A stretch of 13,132 nt of DNA from Acholeplasmataceae bacterium UBA6235 (GTDB lineage: Bacteria > Bacillota_I > Bacilli_A > Acholeplasmatales > UBA5453), in assembly GCA_002441525.1 (NCBI GenBank), contig DJWH01000009.1, positions 13,777-26,908 on the forward strand, given 5' to 3'. The notes below the pieces were generated by a model, which was given only the letters and a program-made list of their open reading frames with translations, had not been told where the DNA came from and ran no database searches. Shown here piece by piece: positions 1 to 7,319 of this stretch. The stretch's first letter is position 1. Each line of letters starts with the position of its first letter. The translations under genes and the position numbers were made by a program.

Positions 1-300
1 AAACGATTTCAATTGGCTCAAAAAGCCGAAGATATCGCAAGAGCACACATCGAAGGGGTGGCCAACGATAAGTTTGTCACAGAGATGAGGGCCATCCAAC
101 CGGCCATTGAATCTCAAGTCATTTTGTTGGCGGATTTATATGTCACGATGCGCAGTTCTAAATCGTATAAGAGACCTTATCCGAATGCTGCAGTCATCCA
201 ATTATTCGAAAAAAGCTTCTATGTTTATTTCGAATCTACTTTGGTTGAACGCTTCTTAAAATTCAAAACAGACTTCGAAAAAATTTACAATGAATATTGA
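1..300 (+). CDS. C-terminal fragment of an HD-GYP-like phosphohydrolase domain protein (5' end outside window)
   Basis: The reading frame is open from base 1 and ends at TGA 298-300, so this is the last 99 codons of a longer gene; a TTG at 13 is not a credible start. The stretch around residues 36-56 of the fragment (SQVILLADLYVTM followed by a KSYKRPYP segment) resembles the end of HD-GYP domains, where a hydrophobic strand and an Asp (usually IIAVADVYDAL) precede a basic RPYR-type motif. The following helix ending in LVERFLKF also fits. HD-GYP proteins usually hydrolyse cyclic di-GMP or related nucleotides. The HD and GYP metal motifs lie outside the window, and the usual DAL is VTM here, so activity cannot be judged. 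There is no terminator between this stop and the metK promoter. The family call rests on pattern memory only and could be wrong. Confidence 0.5.
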   Translation, partial: KRFQLAQKAEDIARAHIEGVANDKFVTEMRAIQPAIESQVILLADLYVTMRSSKSYKRPYPNAAVIQLFEKSFYVYFESTLVERFLKFKTDFEKIYNEY

Positions 301-311
301 TTCAAAATGAC

Positions 312-339
312 TTGCAAAAACAGAAACACATGTTATAAT
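312..339 (+). promoter_or_regulatory. Promoter of the metK transcript
   Basis: A -35-like TTGCAA (312-317) and a perfect -10 TATAAT (334-339) are separated by 16 nt. The -10 is preceded by TGT, making it an extended -10. Transcription would start near 346, about 20 nt before the riboswitch aptamer, which is the expected layout for a riboswitch-controlled gene. Confidence 0.8.
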
Positions 340-363
340 AGGTATGCTTAATTAACTGAATCC

Positions 364-496
364 AATCTTATTAAGAGCTACGGAGGCTAGTCGCCTGTGA
401 TGTAGCAGCAACCTGCTTAAGCAAGGTGCTAATGACGAGGGGTACAACCCAACAATGAGAGATTAGAAACTCTTTTCGTTGGGAAAGAGTTTTTTT
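364..496 (+). promoter_or_regulatory. SAM-I (S-box) riboswitch controlling metK
   Basis: This leader RNA binds S-adenosylmethionine and stops metK transcription when SAM is plentiful. The conserved elements are visible in order. P1 forms from CTTATT (367-372) and AATGAG (454-459). P2 forms from GCTAC (377-381) and GTAGC (402-406), enclosing the conserved GGAGG. Then come the conserved AGCAACC (407-413) and AAGGTGCTAA (423-432) segments. A P4 hairpin GGG/CCC lies near 440-450. The P2 loop GTC (390-392) can pair with GAC (434-436) as the expected pseudoknot. The expression platform shows a clear switch. GAGAG (457-461) can pair with CTCTT (470-474) as an antiterminator, which excludes both P1 and the terminator at 467-492. 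Position upstream of metK matches the known S-box regulon. Confidence 0.95.
467..496 (+). terminator. Riboswitch-controlled intrinsic terminator before metK
   Basis: AAACTCTTT (467-475) pairs perfectly with AAAGAGTTT (484-492). The stem can extend by a wobble and a C-G pair to a four-base loop, and T residues continue to 496. It is the OFF structure of the SAM riboswitch expression platform. Confidence 0.92.
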
Positions 497-516
497 GATA
501 TTTGGAGGTAAAAAAC

Positions 517-1668
517 ATGGAAAGAAAACTATTTACATCAGAATCGGTGACCAGTGGTCATCCAGACAAAATATGTGACCGTCTATCTGACGCCATTTTA
601 GACGCGATTTTAAAAGAAGACAAGGACGCTCGAGTCGCTTGTGAGACCGCTGTGACCACCGGACTTGTTTTGGTGATGGGTGAAATCACCACTAAAACGT
701 ACGTGGACATCCAAACCATTGTCAGAAATACCGTTTCAGACATCGGATATGATCGTGGTAAATATGGGTTTGATGCTGAAAACTTAGCGGTTTTGGTATC
801 GATCAATAACCAATCGCCTGACATCGCGATGGGTGTCGATGAATATGAAGGCCATGAACAAGGGGCAGGCGATCAAGGCTTGATGTTTGGATTTGCTTGT
901 GACGAAACCGATAATTATATGCCGCTACCAATTGAACTGGCACACCGTTTGGTCAGACGATTAGATACCGTTAGACACGAAAATATCTTGGATTTCTTAC
1001 GTCCAGATGGTAAAGCTCAAGTGACGATTGAATACGATGAACATGACCGTCCAGCACGTATCGATACTGTTGTTGTGTCTTCTCAGCACGCTGACATCGA
1101 TATCGAAGTTGTACGTGCAGGCATCAAAAAAGAAGTCATTGATGCGGTATTACCAAAAGAACTTGTCGATGAACATACCAAATTTATGATCAACCCAACT
1201 GGTAAATTTGTGGTGGGTGGTCCTAAAGGAGACTCTGGTTTAACCGGTCGTAAGATCATCGTCGATACTTACGGTGGTTACGCAAGACATGGTGGTGGTG
1301 CATTCTCGGGTAAAGACCCTTCAAAAGTGGACCGCAGCGCCTCATATATGGCAAGATATATTGCGAAAAATGTCGTTGCGAGCGGGGTTGCTTCTAAGTG
1401 TGAAGTACAACTCGCCTATGCCATTGGTGTAGCGAAACCAGTATCCATTCGCATCGATACTTTTGGTACAGCCAAAGTCGAAGACCATCAAATCGTGGAA
1501 GTCATTCGAAATCATTTCGATGTTACCCCAAAAGGTATCATAAAAACGTTGGACTTAAAGCGTCCAATCTACCAACAAACCGCGAATTACGGCCACATGG
1601 GGCGTAGTGATGTGGAATTACCATGGGAACGTTTAGATAAGGTTGATTTCTTTAAGCATTTATTATAA
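517..1668 (+). CDS. metK: S-adenosylmethionine synthetase (methionine adenosyltransferase)
   Basis: MetK makes S-adenosylmethionine from methionine and ATP in the cytoplasm, releasing phosphate and diphosphate. SAM feeds nearly all cellular methylation. The 383-residue product has the usual family length and begins [18 protein letters not shown], with the N-terminal GHPDK motif at 14-18. The ATP-binding GAGDQG motif is at 116-121 and the glycine-rich phosphate loop GGGAFSGKD at 259-267, followed by the usual VDRSA segment. The chosen ATG at 517 has a strong GGAGG ribosome site at 504-508 and matches the family N-terminus. A longer in-frame TTG at 502 overlaps that ribosome site and is rejected. 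Expression is under the SAM-I riboswitch just upstream, a direct product feedback. A DUF3137 gene follows after 18 nt. Confidence 0.98.
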   Translation: MERKLFTSESVTSGHPDKICDRLSDAILDAILKEDKDARVACETAVTTGLVLVMGEITTKTYVDIQTIVRNTVSDIGYDRGKYGFDAENLAVLVSINNQSPDIAMGVDEYEGHEQGAGDQGLMFGFACDETDNYMPLPIELAHRLVRRLDTVRHENILDFLRPDGKAQVTIEYDEHDRPARIDTVVVSSQHADIDIEVVRAGIKKEVIDAVLPKELVDEHTKFMINPTGKFVVGGPKGDSGLTGRKIIVDTYGGYARHGGGAFSGKDPSKVDRSASYMARYIAKNVVASGVASKCEVQLAYAIGVAKPVSIRIDTFGTAKVEDHQIVEVIRNHFDVTPKGIIKTLDLKRPIYQQTANYGHMGRSDVELPWERLDKVDFFKHLL

Positions 1669-1686
1669 AATAAAGTAGGTGATTCT

Positions 1687-2523
1687 ATGGAATATAAAGA
1701 CGTTTTAGCGACATATGAAGCGAAGCGATTGGAGATGTATCAAGCCTACCAATCGAACATGAAAAAAGGTTTCTTGTTATTGATTGTGTTGGTGGGCATC
1801 TATTTTCTAGCGAAAGCAGGACAAATCGCCAGTGAATACCGTAAACTCACCAAAGAAAAAATCATCAAAGCGTTGATTGAATCCCAATATGAAGAAGCGG
1901 ATTATAGACCACAAGATTCGATTTCATTGGCGCACATCAATGGGTTAAACTTCTATCAAAGACCTGACCGTTTTCACGGGGAAGACTTGATGAGAGGTAA
2001 ATACAAGGGTGTTCGTTTTGCTTGTTCAGATATTCACATGGAAGAACGTGTTGAACATCGCGACTCTAAAGGCAACGTGACCTATTCATACCAAACGATT
2101 TTCAAGGGTCGTTGGTACACATTTGACTATGAAAGAGATTTTGCACAAATCCTTCAAGTTAAAGAAGGTCGATTTGTCGGTGCAGCCGCTCGAGGACTTA
2201 AAAAATATGAAACCGAATCGGTGCAATTCAACAAGAAGTTTAAAGTATTCGCATCCGATGAACAATATGTATATTACCAACTTACCCCAGTATTGATTGA
2301 AAAGATACTGGAAATGGAGAACATGCACCGAGGGCACTACCAAATGATGTACTATGCAAATCACTTGGATGTCGCTGTGTATGATTCATCCGATTCATTC
2401 GAATTAAAATTGAAAACACCGCTAACGATGGAAACCATTGGACACATCTTAAATGATATTGATATGCCAGCCGCAATCATCAATGAGTTCAAGTTGGATA
2501 GCGAAAAGTTTAAAAAACAATAG
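1687..2523 (+). CDS. DUF3137 family membrane protein
   Basis: The function is not known. The 278-residue protein has a charged N-terminus, one hydrophobic segment at about 28-43 (FLLLIVLVGIYFLAKA), then a long soluble part that is probably cytoplasmic. The central section (roughly 90-165), with an aromatic FKGRWYTFDY segment after a short polar hairpin, resembles the DUF3137 family, whose genes commonly sit beside lemA, as this one does. The ATG at 1687 has an AGGTG ribosome site a few bases upstream and follows the metK stop by 18 nt with no terminator, so it is probably read from the metK promoter. The lemA gene follows after 12 nt. A joint role with LemA in the membrane is inferred from neighbourhood only. 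Confidence 0.8.
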   Translation: MEYKDVLATYEAKRLEMYQAYQSNMKKGFLLLIVLVGIYFLAKAGQIASEYRKLTKEKIIKALIESQYEEADYRPQDSISLAHINGLNFYQRPDRFHGEDLMRGKYKGVRFACSDIHMEERVEHRDSKGNVTYSYQTIFKGRWYTFDYERDFAQILQVKEGRFVGAAARGLKKYETESVQFNKKFKVFASDEQYVYYQLTPVLIEKILEMENMHRGHYQMMYYANHLDVAVYDSSDSFELKLKTPLTMETIGHILNDIDMPAAIINEFKLDSEKFKKQ

Positions 2524-2535
2524 GAGGATTGAAAT

Positions 2536-3096
2536 ATGGATACAGGACTTGTCGTTTTATTTGTAGTACTCGGTTTACTGTTAGTCATTGTTTTATGGGT
2601 CATCGGCACCCTCAATACCTTCAACAGACTTTTAGTCAAAGTTGATGAAGCTGAATCTGGTATTGATGTTGCTTTAACAAAACGCTTTGACTTATTAACC
2701 AAAATGGTTTCAGCAACCAAAGGTTATGCTGACCATGAAAGAAAAACTCTAGAATCCGTCATCGCAATGCGTCAACCGGCACACGGTGCACCGATTGGTG
2801 AAAAGCAAGCATTCGCGAACCAATTATCCGATTCGATGGCACGTTTAAATGTGGTTGTTGAACAATACCCACAACTCAGAGCATCGGAAAACTTTGCTAA
2901 ATTACAAAGTGCAAGCTCAGAAGTAGAAGAAAACCTTCAAGCAGCAAGACGTGTTTACAACGCGAACGTTTCTTATTACAATCAAAAGATTGTGGTATTC
3001 CCAAGTTCGATGATTGCCAATTGGAAAGGCTTTACAAAACGTGACTTCTTTGAAGCGGAAGCTCAAAAACGTCAAGACGTAGAATTTAAGTTCTAA
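2536..3096 (+). CDS. lemA: LemA family membrane protein
   Basis: The 186-residue product has the LemA layout: a short N-terminus, one transmembrane helix at about 4-25 (VVLFVVLGLLLVIVLWVIG), then a long helical domain. The family signature after the helix, an N-x-F-N-R-L segment followed by VDEAESGIDVALTKRFDLL, is clear, as is the later YPQLRASENFAKLQ motif. The C-terminal part with YNANVSYYNQKI and an FPSSMIA segment also fits. LemA proteins are membrane-anchored helical bundles of uncertain function. The start has a perfect AGGAGG ribosome site (2522-2527) overlapping the stop of the DUF3137 gene, so the two are translated from one message. A UUCG terminator lies directly after the stop. 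Confidence 0.95.
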   Translation: MDTGLVVLFVVLGLLLVIVLWVIGTLNTFNRLLVKVDEAESGIDVALTKRFDLLTKMVSATKGYADHERKTLESVIAMRQPAHGAPIGEKQAFANQLSDSMARLNVVVEQYPQLRASENFAKLQSASSEVEENLQAARRVYNANVSYYNQKIVVFPSSMIANWKGFTKRDFFEAEAQKRQDVEFKF

Positions 3097-3100
3097 TATA

Positions 3101-3122
3101 AAAAACGCTTCGGCGTTTTTTT
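3101..3122 (+). terminator. Intrinsic terminator after lemA
   Basis: AAAAACGC (3101-3108) and GCGTTTTT (3113-3120) pair around a TTCG tetraloop closed by a C-G pair, a particularly stable loop, and two further T residues follow. It ends the metK-DUF3137-lemA unit 4 nt after the lemA stop. Confidence 0.9.
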
Positions 3123-3130
3123 GTGTTAAA

Positions 3131-3178
3131 AGATGGGGTTTGGTTGTAATCCAACCCCATTTATAGTAATATACTATA
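3131..3178 (+). promoter_or_regulatory. secA upstream region: GC-rich hairpin and AT-rich palindrome over the likely promoter
   Basis: Two structures lie between the lemA terminator and secA. ATGGGGTT (3133-3140) pairs perfectly with AACCCCAT (3153-3160); after a bulged T, GG/CC extends the stem. No real T-tract follows on this strand. Directly after it is a perfect 7-3-7 inverted repeat, TATAGTA-ATA-TACTATA (3162-3178). It contains the possible -10 boxes TATAGT (3162) and TATACT (3170). A weak -35 TTGGTT (3140-3145) is 16 nt before the first. The promoter must be in this region because a terminator precedes it. The exact boxes are uncertain. Confidence 0.5.
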
Positions 3179-3207
3179 GAGATATTATCCAAAGAAAGTG
3201 TGATTCG

Positions 3208-5700
3208 ATGTTTAAAAAATGGTTTGACTCTGGACTAAAAGAATTGAAAAAAGCGAAACCAGTCGCTGATAGAATTGAAAAACTGTCCTCTTCCGTGGCT
3301 GCTTTAAGCGATGAAGAGCTAAAAAATAAAACCGAAGAGTTCAAGCAACGCTTCCAACAAGGGGCATCTTTAGATGACTTGATGGTAGAAGCCTATGCGG
3401 TGGTACGTGAAGCTTCAAGACGTGTGACTGGCATGTACCCATATTATGTCCAATTGCTCGGTGCGATTGCGATTCATGGTGGGAACATTGCCGAAATGAA
3501 AACCGGTGAAGGTAAGACGTTGACCGCTGTCATGCCAGCTTATTTAAACGCTTTAAATGGGTTAGGTGTTCACATTGTCACTGTCAACGAATACCTCGCT
3601 AGACGTGAAGCTGAAGGTGAAATTGGCGATATTTACCGTTTCTTAGGCTTAACTGTGGGTCTAAATATCCGTGAATTGACCCCTGATCAAAAGAAAGAAG
3701 CCTATGCTTGTGATATTCTATACTCAACCAACTCAGAATTGGGTTTTGACTATTTAAGAGATCACATGGTGTTGTATGCGAAAGACATGGTTCAAAAACG
3801 TGGTCTAAACTACGCCATCATCGACGAAGTTGACTCCATCTTAATCGATGAAGCGAGAACCCCACTCATCATCTCTGGTGGTGCAAAACAAAATCAAAAC
3901 TTGTATGCAGCCGCAGATCGTTTCGCAAAATACTTAAAAGATGAAGATTATATCATCGATATTGAATCCAAAACCATTGAACTATCCGAATCGGGGATAG
4001 TTCGTGCAGAACAAATGTTCCGTATCGAAAACTTATATGATATCAACAACGTTACATTATTGCACCATATCAATAATGCATTAAGAGCGAACTACATCAT
4101 GTTTAGAGACAAAGACTACATGGTTGTCGATAACGCTGTTCTGATCATTGACCAATTTACCGGTCGTGTTTTACCAGGTAGACAATTTTCTGAAGGTCTT
4201 CATCAAGCCCTAGAAGCCAAAGAAAATGTGGAGATTAAAAAAGAAACCGTTACGGTTGCAACCATCACCTATCAAAACTTCTTCAGAATGTATAAAAAGC
4301 TATCGGGTATGACCGGTACCGCTAAAACCGAAGAAGAAGAATTTAGAGAAATCTATAACATGTATGTCGTCGAAGTCCCTACGAATGAACCTGTCATTCG
4401 TGTGGATGCGCCAGACTTCCTATTTGTCACTTTAGAAGATAAATATAACGCCCTCATCGATGATGTCCAAGAACGTCATGAAAAAGGACAACCGATTCTC
4501 CTCGGTACGGTGGCGGTAGAAACCTCAGAAGTATTATCCAGACTACTTACCCGTCGCGGTATCAAACACGACGTATTGAATGCCAAGCAACATGAACGTG
4601 AAGCCGATATCATTGCGAAAGCAGGTCATAAATACGCGGTTACCATCGCGACCAATATGGCCGGTCGTGGTACCGATATCAAATTGGGTGAAGGGGTTGT
4701 TGAACTGGGTGGTTTAGCCGTTATCGGTTCTGAACGCCATGAATCCAGACGTATTGACAATCAGTTGAGAGGTCGTTCAGGTCGTCAAGGAGACCCAGGT
4801 TATTCGAGATTCTACCTATCCGCAGAAGATGAACTATTGATGCGTTTCGGTGGCGAAACCTTCAAACAACGTATCGCGATGATCTCCAAACTCAATACCG
4901 ATAAGGAAGCGACCAAGCCTCAACCGCTCGAATCGAAAATGTTCTCTAGATTCGTTTCATCTGCTCAAAAACGTATTGAAGGTCAAAACTACGACACCCG
5001 TAAAACCGTCTTGAAATACGATGACGTATTAAGAAAACAAAGAGAAATTATGTACGCTGAACGTACATTTGTACTCACAGAAGCCAACATTGAACCATTT
5101 GTCATCAAAGCCATTGAATCCTATATCGATAGTGCCGTAGCACCACTCATGGTTCAAGTCGGTAAGAACAAATTTGAAATCAATGACGAAGCAATTCATG
5201 TCACCTTCGATGGGGTTTTATTCGTTCGTGGCACAGTGGATAAGCAAAAACTTACAGAACTCGATGAAAAAGGCATTCCAGCCTATTTGAAATCCTTGGC
5301 GATGCATGAGATTGAAAACAAAAAGGCTCAATTCCCTGAAGAAATCTTCAATGAATTCCTTAAAGTGATTTCATTGCGTGTCATCGATACCTTCTGGATG
5401 CGCCATATTGACCAAATGAGTGAACTTAGACAAGCCGTTACCCTTCAACAATATGGACAAGCTAACCCGTTACAAATTTATCAAAAAGAAGGTTTCAATA
5501 AGTTCCGTGAAATGACATTAAACATTTCTAAGGATATCGCAACCTATGTATTGCGTGCCCAAATTCGTGTCAATTCTGAACGCGAAGAAGTGGTTAAAAA
5601 CACCAAGACCAATGAAGGTGGCGAACTTCGAAACAAAAAGCCATCCAAGGTCAAACAAAACCACAACCAACGCAACATGCCTAACTGGAAACGTCGCTAA
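3208..5700 (+). CDS. secA: Preprotein translocase ATPase SecA
   Basis: SecA is the ATP-driven motor that pushes unfolded preproteins through the SecYEG channel. The 830-residue product begins MFKKWFDSGLKELKK, a typical SecA N-terminus, and contains the first nucleotide-binding domain with Walker A MKTGEGKT (97-104) and the DEVD Walker B box (206-209). The preprotein-crosslinking domain follows in the middle. The second ATPase domain carries TNMAGRGTDIKLG from about 482 and the QLRGRSGRQGDPG arginine-finger region. The helical scaffold and wing domains complete the protein. The C-terminus is a short basic tail without cysteines, so the zinc-binding SecB/lipid-contact motif of many SecA proteins is absent. 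The ATG at 3208 is chosen on homology; its ribosome site is weak (AGAAAG). An in-frame codon at 3133 lies inside the leader hairpin and is rejected. It is followed at once by a terminator. Confidence 0.97.
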   Translation: MFKKWFDSGLKELKKAKPVADRIEKLSSSVAALSDEELKNKTEEFKQRFQQGASLDDLMVEAYAVVREASRRVTGMYPYYVQLLGAIAIHGGNIAEMKTGEGKTLTAVMPAYLNALNGLGVHIVTVNEYLARREAEGEIGDIYRFLGLTVGLNIRELTPDQKKEAYACDILYSTNSELGFDYLRDHMVLYAKDMVQKRGLNYAIIDEVDSILIDEARTPLIISGGAKQNQNLYAAADRFAKYLKDEDYIIDIESKTIELSESGIVRAEQMFRIENLYDINNVTLLHHINNALRANYIMFRDKDYMVVDNAVLIIDQFTGRVLPGRQFSEGLHQALEAKENVEIKKETVTVATITYQNFFRMYKKLSGMTGTAKTEEEEFREIYNMYVVEVPTNEPVIRVDAPDFLFVTLEDKYNALIDDVQERHEKGQPILLGTVAVETSEVLSRLLTRRGIKHDVLNAKQHEREADIIAKAGHKYAVTIATNMAGRGTDIKLGEGVVELGGLAVIGSERHESRRIDNQLRGRSGRQGDPGYSRFYLSAEDELLMRFGGETFKQRIAMISKLNTDKEATKPQPLESKMFSRFVSSAQKRIEGQNYDTRKTVLKYDDVLRKQREIMYAERTFVLTEANIEPFVIKAIESYIDSAVAPLMVQVGKNKFEINDEAIHVTFDGVLFVRGTVDKQKLTELDEKGIPAYLKSLAMHEIENKKAQFPEEIFNEFLKVISLRVIDTFWMRHIDQMSELRQAVTLQQYGQANPLQIYQKEGFNKFREMTLNISKDIATYVLRAQIRVNSEREEVVKNTKTNEGGELRNKKPSKVKQNHNQRNMPNWKRR

Positions 5701-5704
5701 GCTT

Positions 5705-5730
5705 AAAACACTCTTCGGAGTGTTTTTTTT
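5705..5730 (+). terminator. Intrinsic terminator after secA
   Basis: AAAACACTC (5705-5713) and GAGTGTTTT (5718-5726) form a perfect 9-bp stem around a TTCG tetraloop, followed by four more T residues. It starts 5 nt after the secA stop. Confidence 0.93.
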
Positions 5731-5733
5731 CGA

Positions 5734-5739
5734 TATAAT
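5734..5739 (+). promoter_or_regulatory. Candidate -10 box for the DUF1801 gene
   Basis: A perfect TATAAT lies 4 nt after the terminator T-tract and 17 nt before the ATG at 5757. There is no recognisable -35, since that position falls inside the terminator hairpin, and there is no TG extension. If used, the leader would be only about 11 nt and would barely include the ribosome site. Confidence 0.45.
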
Positions 5740-5756
5740 ATAAGTGAGGTGGTTTT

Positions 5757-6164
5757 ATGGATATCACAAATGAATCGATTCAACCGTATATAGAACAACT
5801 GAGCGCTGACCGTTATGAAGCCATTTTATGGATTGTTAACGAGATGAAACAAATCACGAATAGAGAACCAAAATTGTGGGGGACCATCATCGGATTTGGA
5901 AAACTTTATTATAAATATAAGACCGGACATGATGGCCATATGCCGATTTTAGGCTTATCCAGTCGAAAACAAGCGATTACCCTTTATTTGACCTATAATG
6001 TCGAACAGTATGAAGAAATTAAAACGCTTGGCAAATGTACCTATGGAAAAGGGTGTTTGTACATCAAAAAACTGAGTGATGTGGATTTGAATGTTTTAAA
6101 AAGATTGATGCGAAAATCATATGAAGATGCTTTGAAGTACGATTTTATAACCCTCATTGAATAA
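5757..6164 (+). CDS. DUF1801 domain protein (YdhG-like)
   Basis: The 135-residue soluble protein fits the DUF1801 fold family. An N-terminal helix (IQPYIEQLSADRYEAILWIVNEM) precedes a short strand segment with the family's W-G-T-I-I-G-F-G-K-L-Y-Y-K pattern near 41-53. A strand KQAITLYLTY follows near 70-79. The characteristic LGKCTYGKGCLYIKKLSDVDLNVLKRLM segment ends the domain, where a lysine-rich strand is followed by D-x-x-x-L. No enzymatic function is established for the family; related proteins include frataxin-like and iron-associated members, but nothing here proves that. The ATG has a GAGGTGG ribosome site at 5746-5752. It stands between secA and prfB, which are adjacent in many Bacillota, so it looks like an insertion into that pair. 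Confidence 0.8.
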   Translation: MDITNESIQPYIEQLSADRYEAILWIVNEMKQITNREPKLWGTIIGFGKLYYKYKTGHDGHMPILGLSSRKQAITLYLTYNVEQYEEIKTLGKCTYGKGCLYIKKLSDVDLNVLKRLMRKSYEDALKYDFITLIE

Positions 6165-6201
6165 CATATAACCGCTTTATCTAGTGTTAATCTTATAACT
6201 T

Positions 6202-6210
6202 TGTTATAAT
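6202..6210 (+). promoter_or_regulatory. Extended -10 promoter of the prfB operon
   Basis: TGT followed by TATAAT (6205-6210) is an extended -10 identical to that of metK. No good -35 is visible at the right distance. The TATAAT ends 17 nt before the ATG at 6228, so the 5' leader would be only about 10 nt. A perfect 7-3-7 inverted repeat TTATAAC-TTT-GTTATAA (6193-6209) overlaps the box; it may be chance in AT-rich DNA or an operator. Confidence 0.65.
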
Positions 6211-6227
6211 GGAATTGAGGTTATATT

Positions 6228-7319
6228 ATGGAACGTTATGAATTAAATAAATACTTAGAGTCGTTTGATTCGCGTTTAGCGGATTTACAAAAAGCACTCG
6301 ACATGGACAATTTAAAACAACAGTTTTTAGAAAACAGCCGATTGATGTCCGCGGCTGATTTTTGGGATGATGTCAAAAGCGCTCAAAAGATGATTGAAAA
6401 AACCAATCAACAAAAAGAACAAATTGACACCTATGAGTCGTTATATCAACAATACAAGGCATTAGAGGAACTCGCAGCCGTCACCGATGATCAATCGGAG
6501 GACTTTTTAATGATCACAGATGAGGTTTATGTCTTAGATAAAGCATTGAAGACTTTTGAAACATTGACTTTATTAAATGAACCTTATGACGATTTACCAG
6601 CCATTTTAGAACTCCATCCAGGGGCTGGCGGTACCGAGTCACAAGACTGGTGTGAAATGCTTTATCGCATGTATCAACGGTACGCGGTACGAAAAAACTA
6701 TAAGATTGAAGTATTGGATTATCAAGCAGGTGAAGAGGCTGGCATTAAAAGTGTGACCATTCGCATCAAAGGTAAGTACGCTTATGGCTATTTGAAGAGC
6801 GAACATGGCGTCCATCGCTTGGTTCGAATCTCTCCATTTGATTCCAATGCGCGAAGACACACCTCGTTTGTGTCTGTCGAAGTGATGCCAGAAATCGATC
6901 AACGGATCGATATTCAAATCAAAGACGAAGACATTAAAGTGGATGTCTATAGAAGCAGTGGCGCAGGTGGACAAAGTGTCAATACCACCGATAGTGCCGT
7001 TCGTGTGACCCATTTACCGACCAACATCGTTGTTACGTGTCAAAATGAACGCAGCCAAATCAAAAATAAAGAAGTCGCGATGGACATTTTACGTTCAAAA
7101 TTAGCGGTATTAGAGATTGAAAAACAAAAGAAATTACTTTCCGAAATCAAAGGGGAACAAAAAGACATTGGTTGGGGTTCACAAATCCGCTCCTATGTGT
7201 TCCACCCCTATCAAATGGTGAAAGACCATCGAACAGATTATGAAACCAGTCAAACGGTTTCTGTGATGGATGGCGAAATCGATGGCTTCATCAACGCGTA
7301 CTTAAAGTCAGGTGATTAG
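6228..7319 (+). CDS. prfB: Peptide chain release factor 2 (RF2), encoded without a frameshift
   Basis: RF2 recognises UGA and UAA stop codons in the ribosomal A site and triggers peptide release. The 363-residue product has the N-terminal helical domain and the stop-recognition motif SPF (202-204), which is specific for RF2 rather than RF1. The catalytic GGQ (247-249) sits inside the usual RSSGAGGQSVNTTDSAVR context. The C-terminal HPYQMVKDHRTDYET segment is typical. The reading frame is continuous: at codons 24-25, where many prfB genes carry CTT-TGA-C and need a programmed +1 shift, this gene has CTC-GAC (6297-6302) with no stop. The autoregulatory frameshift is therefore lost. Its presence confirms that UGA is a stop here. 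The ATG has a TGAGG ribosome site. It is the first gene of a chain in which yitT begins on the base after its stop. Confidence 0.97.
   Translation: MERYELNKYLESFDSRLADLQKALDMDNLKQQFLENSRLMSAADFWDDVKSAQKMIEKTNQQKEQIDTYESLYQQYKALEELAAVTDDQSEDFLMITDEVYVLDKALKTFETLTLLNEPYDDLPAILELHPGAGGTESQDWCEMLYRMYQRYAVRKNYKIEVLDYQAGEEAGIKSVTIRIKGKYAYGYLKSEHGVHRLVRISPFDSNARRHTSFVSVEVMPEIDQRIDIQIKDEDIKVDVYRSSGAGGQSVNTTDSAVRVTHLPTNIVVTCQNERSQIKNKEVAMDILRSKLAVLEIEKQKKLLSEIKGEQKDIGWGSQIRSYVFHPYQMVKDHRTDYETSQTVSVMDGEIDGFINAYLKSGD

Noticed and set aside
502..516. In-frame TTG at 502 as a longer metK start
   Set aside because: It overlaps the GGAGG ribosome site used by ATG 517, and the family N-terminus begins at that ATG.
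2361..2720. Reverse-strand open frame of 119 codons across the DUF3137/lemA junction
   Set aside because: It is antisense to two convincing genes, has low-complexity Ser/Thr-rich content, and has no family resemblance.
3131..3162. Hairpin before secA as a second terminator
   Set aside because: There is no T-tract on the + strand after the stem. On the other strand only a short CTTTT follows and no gene is there to terminate.
3133..3207. Upstream in-frame extension of secA from 3133
   Set aside because: The extra 25 residues do not resemble SecA, and the codons lie in the leader hairpin and likely promoter.
5546..5743. Small + strand open frame across the end of secA and its terminator
   Set aside because: It is out of frame with secA and runs through the terminator hairpin, giving an FFFDII-type end. 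There is no ribosome site.
6639..7013. Reverse-strand open frame inside prfB
   Set aside because: It lies entirely opposite a highly conserved gene including the GGQ region, so it is a by-product of codon use.
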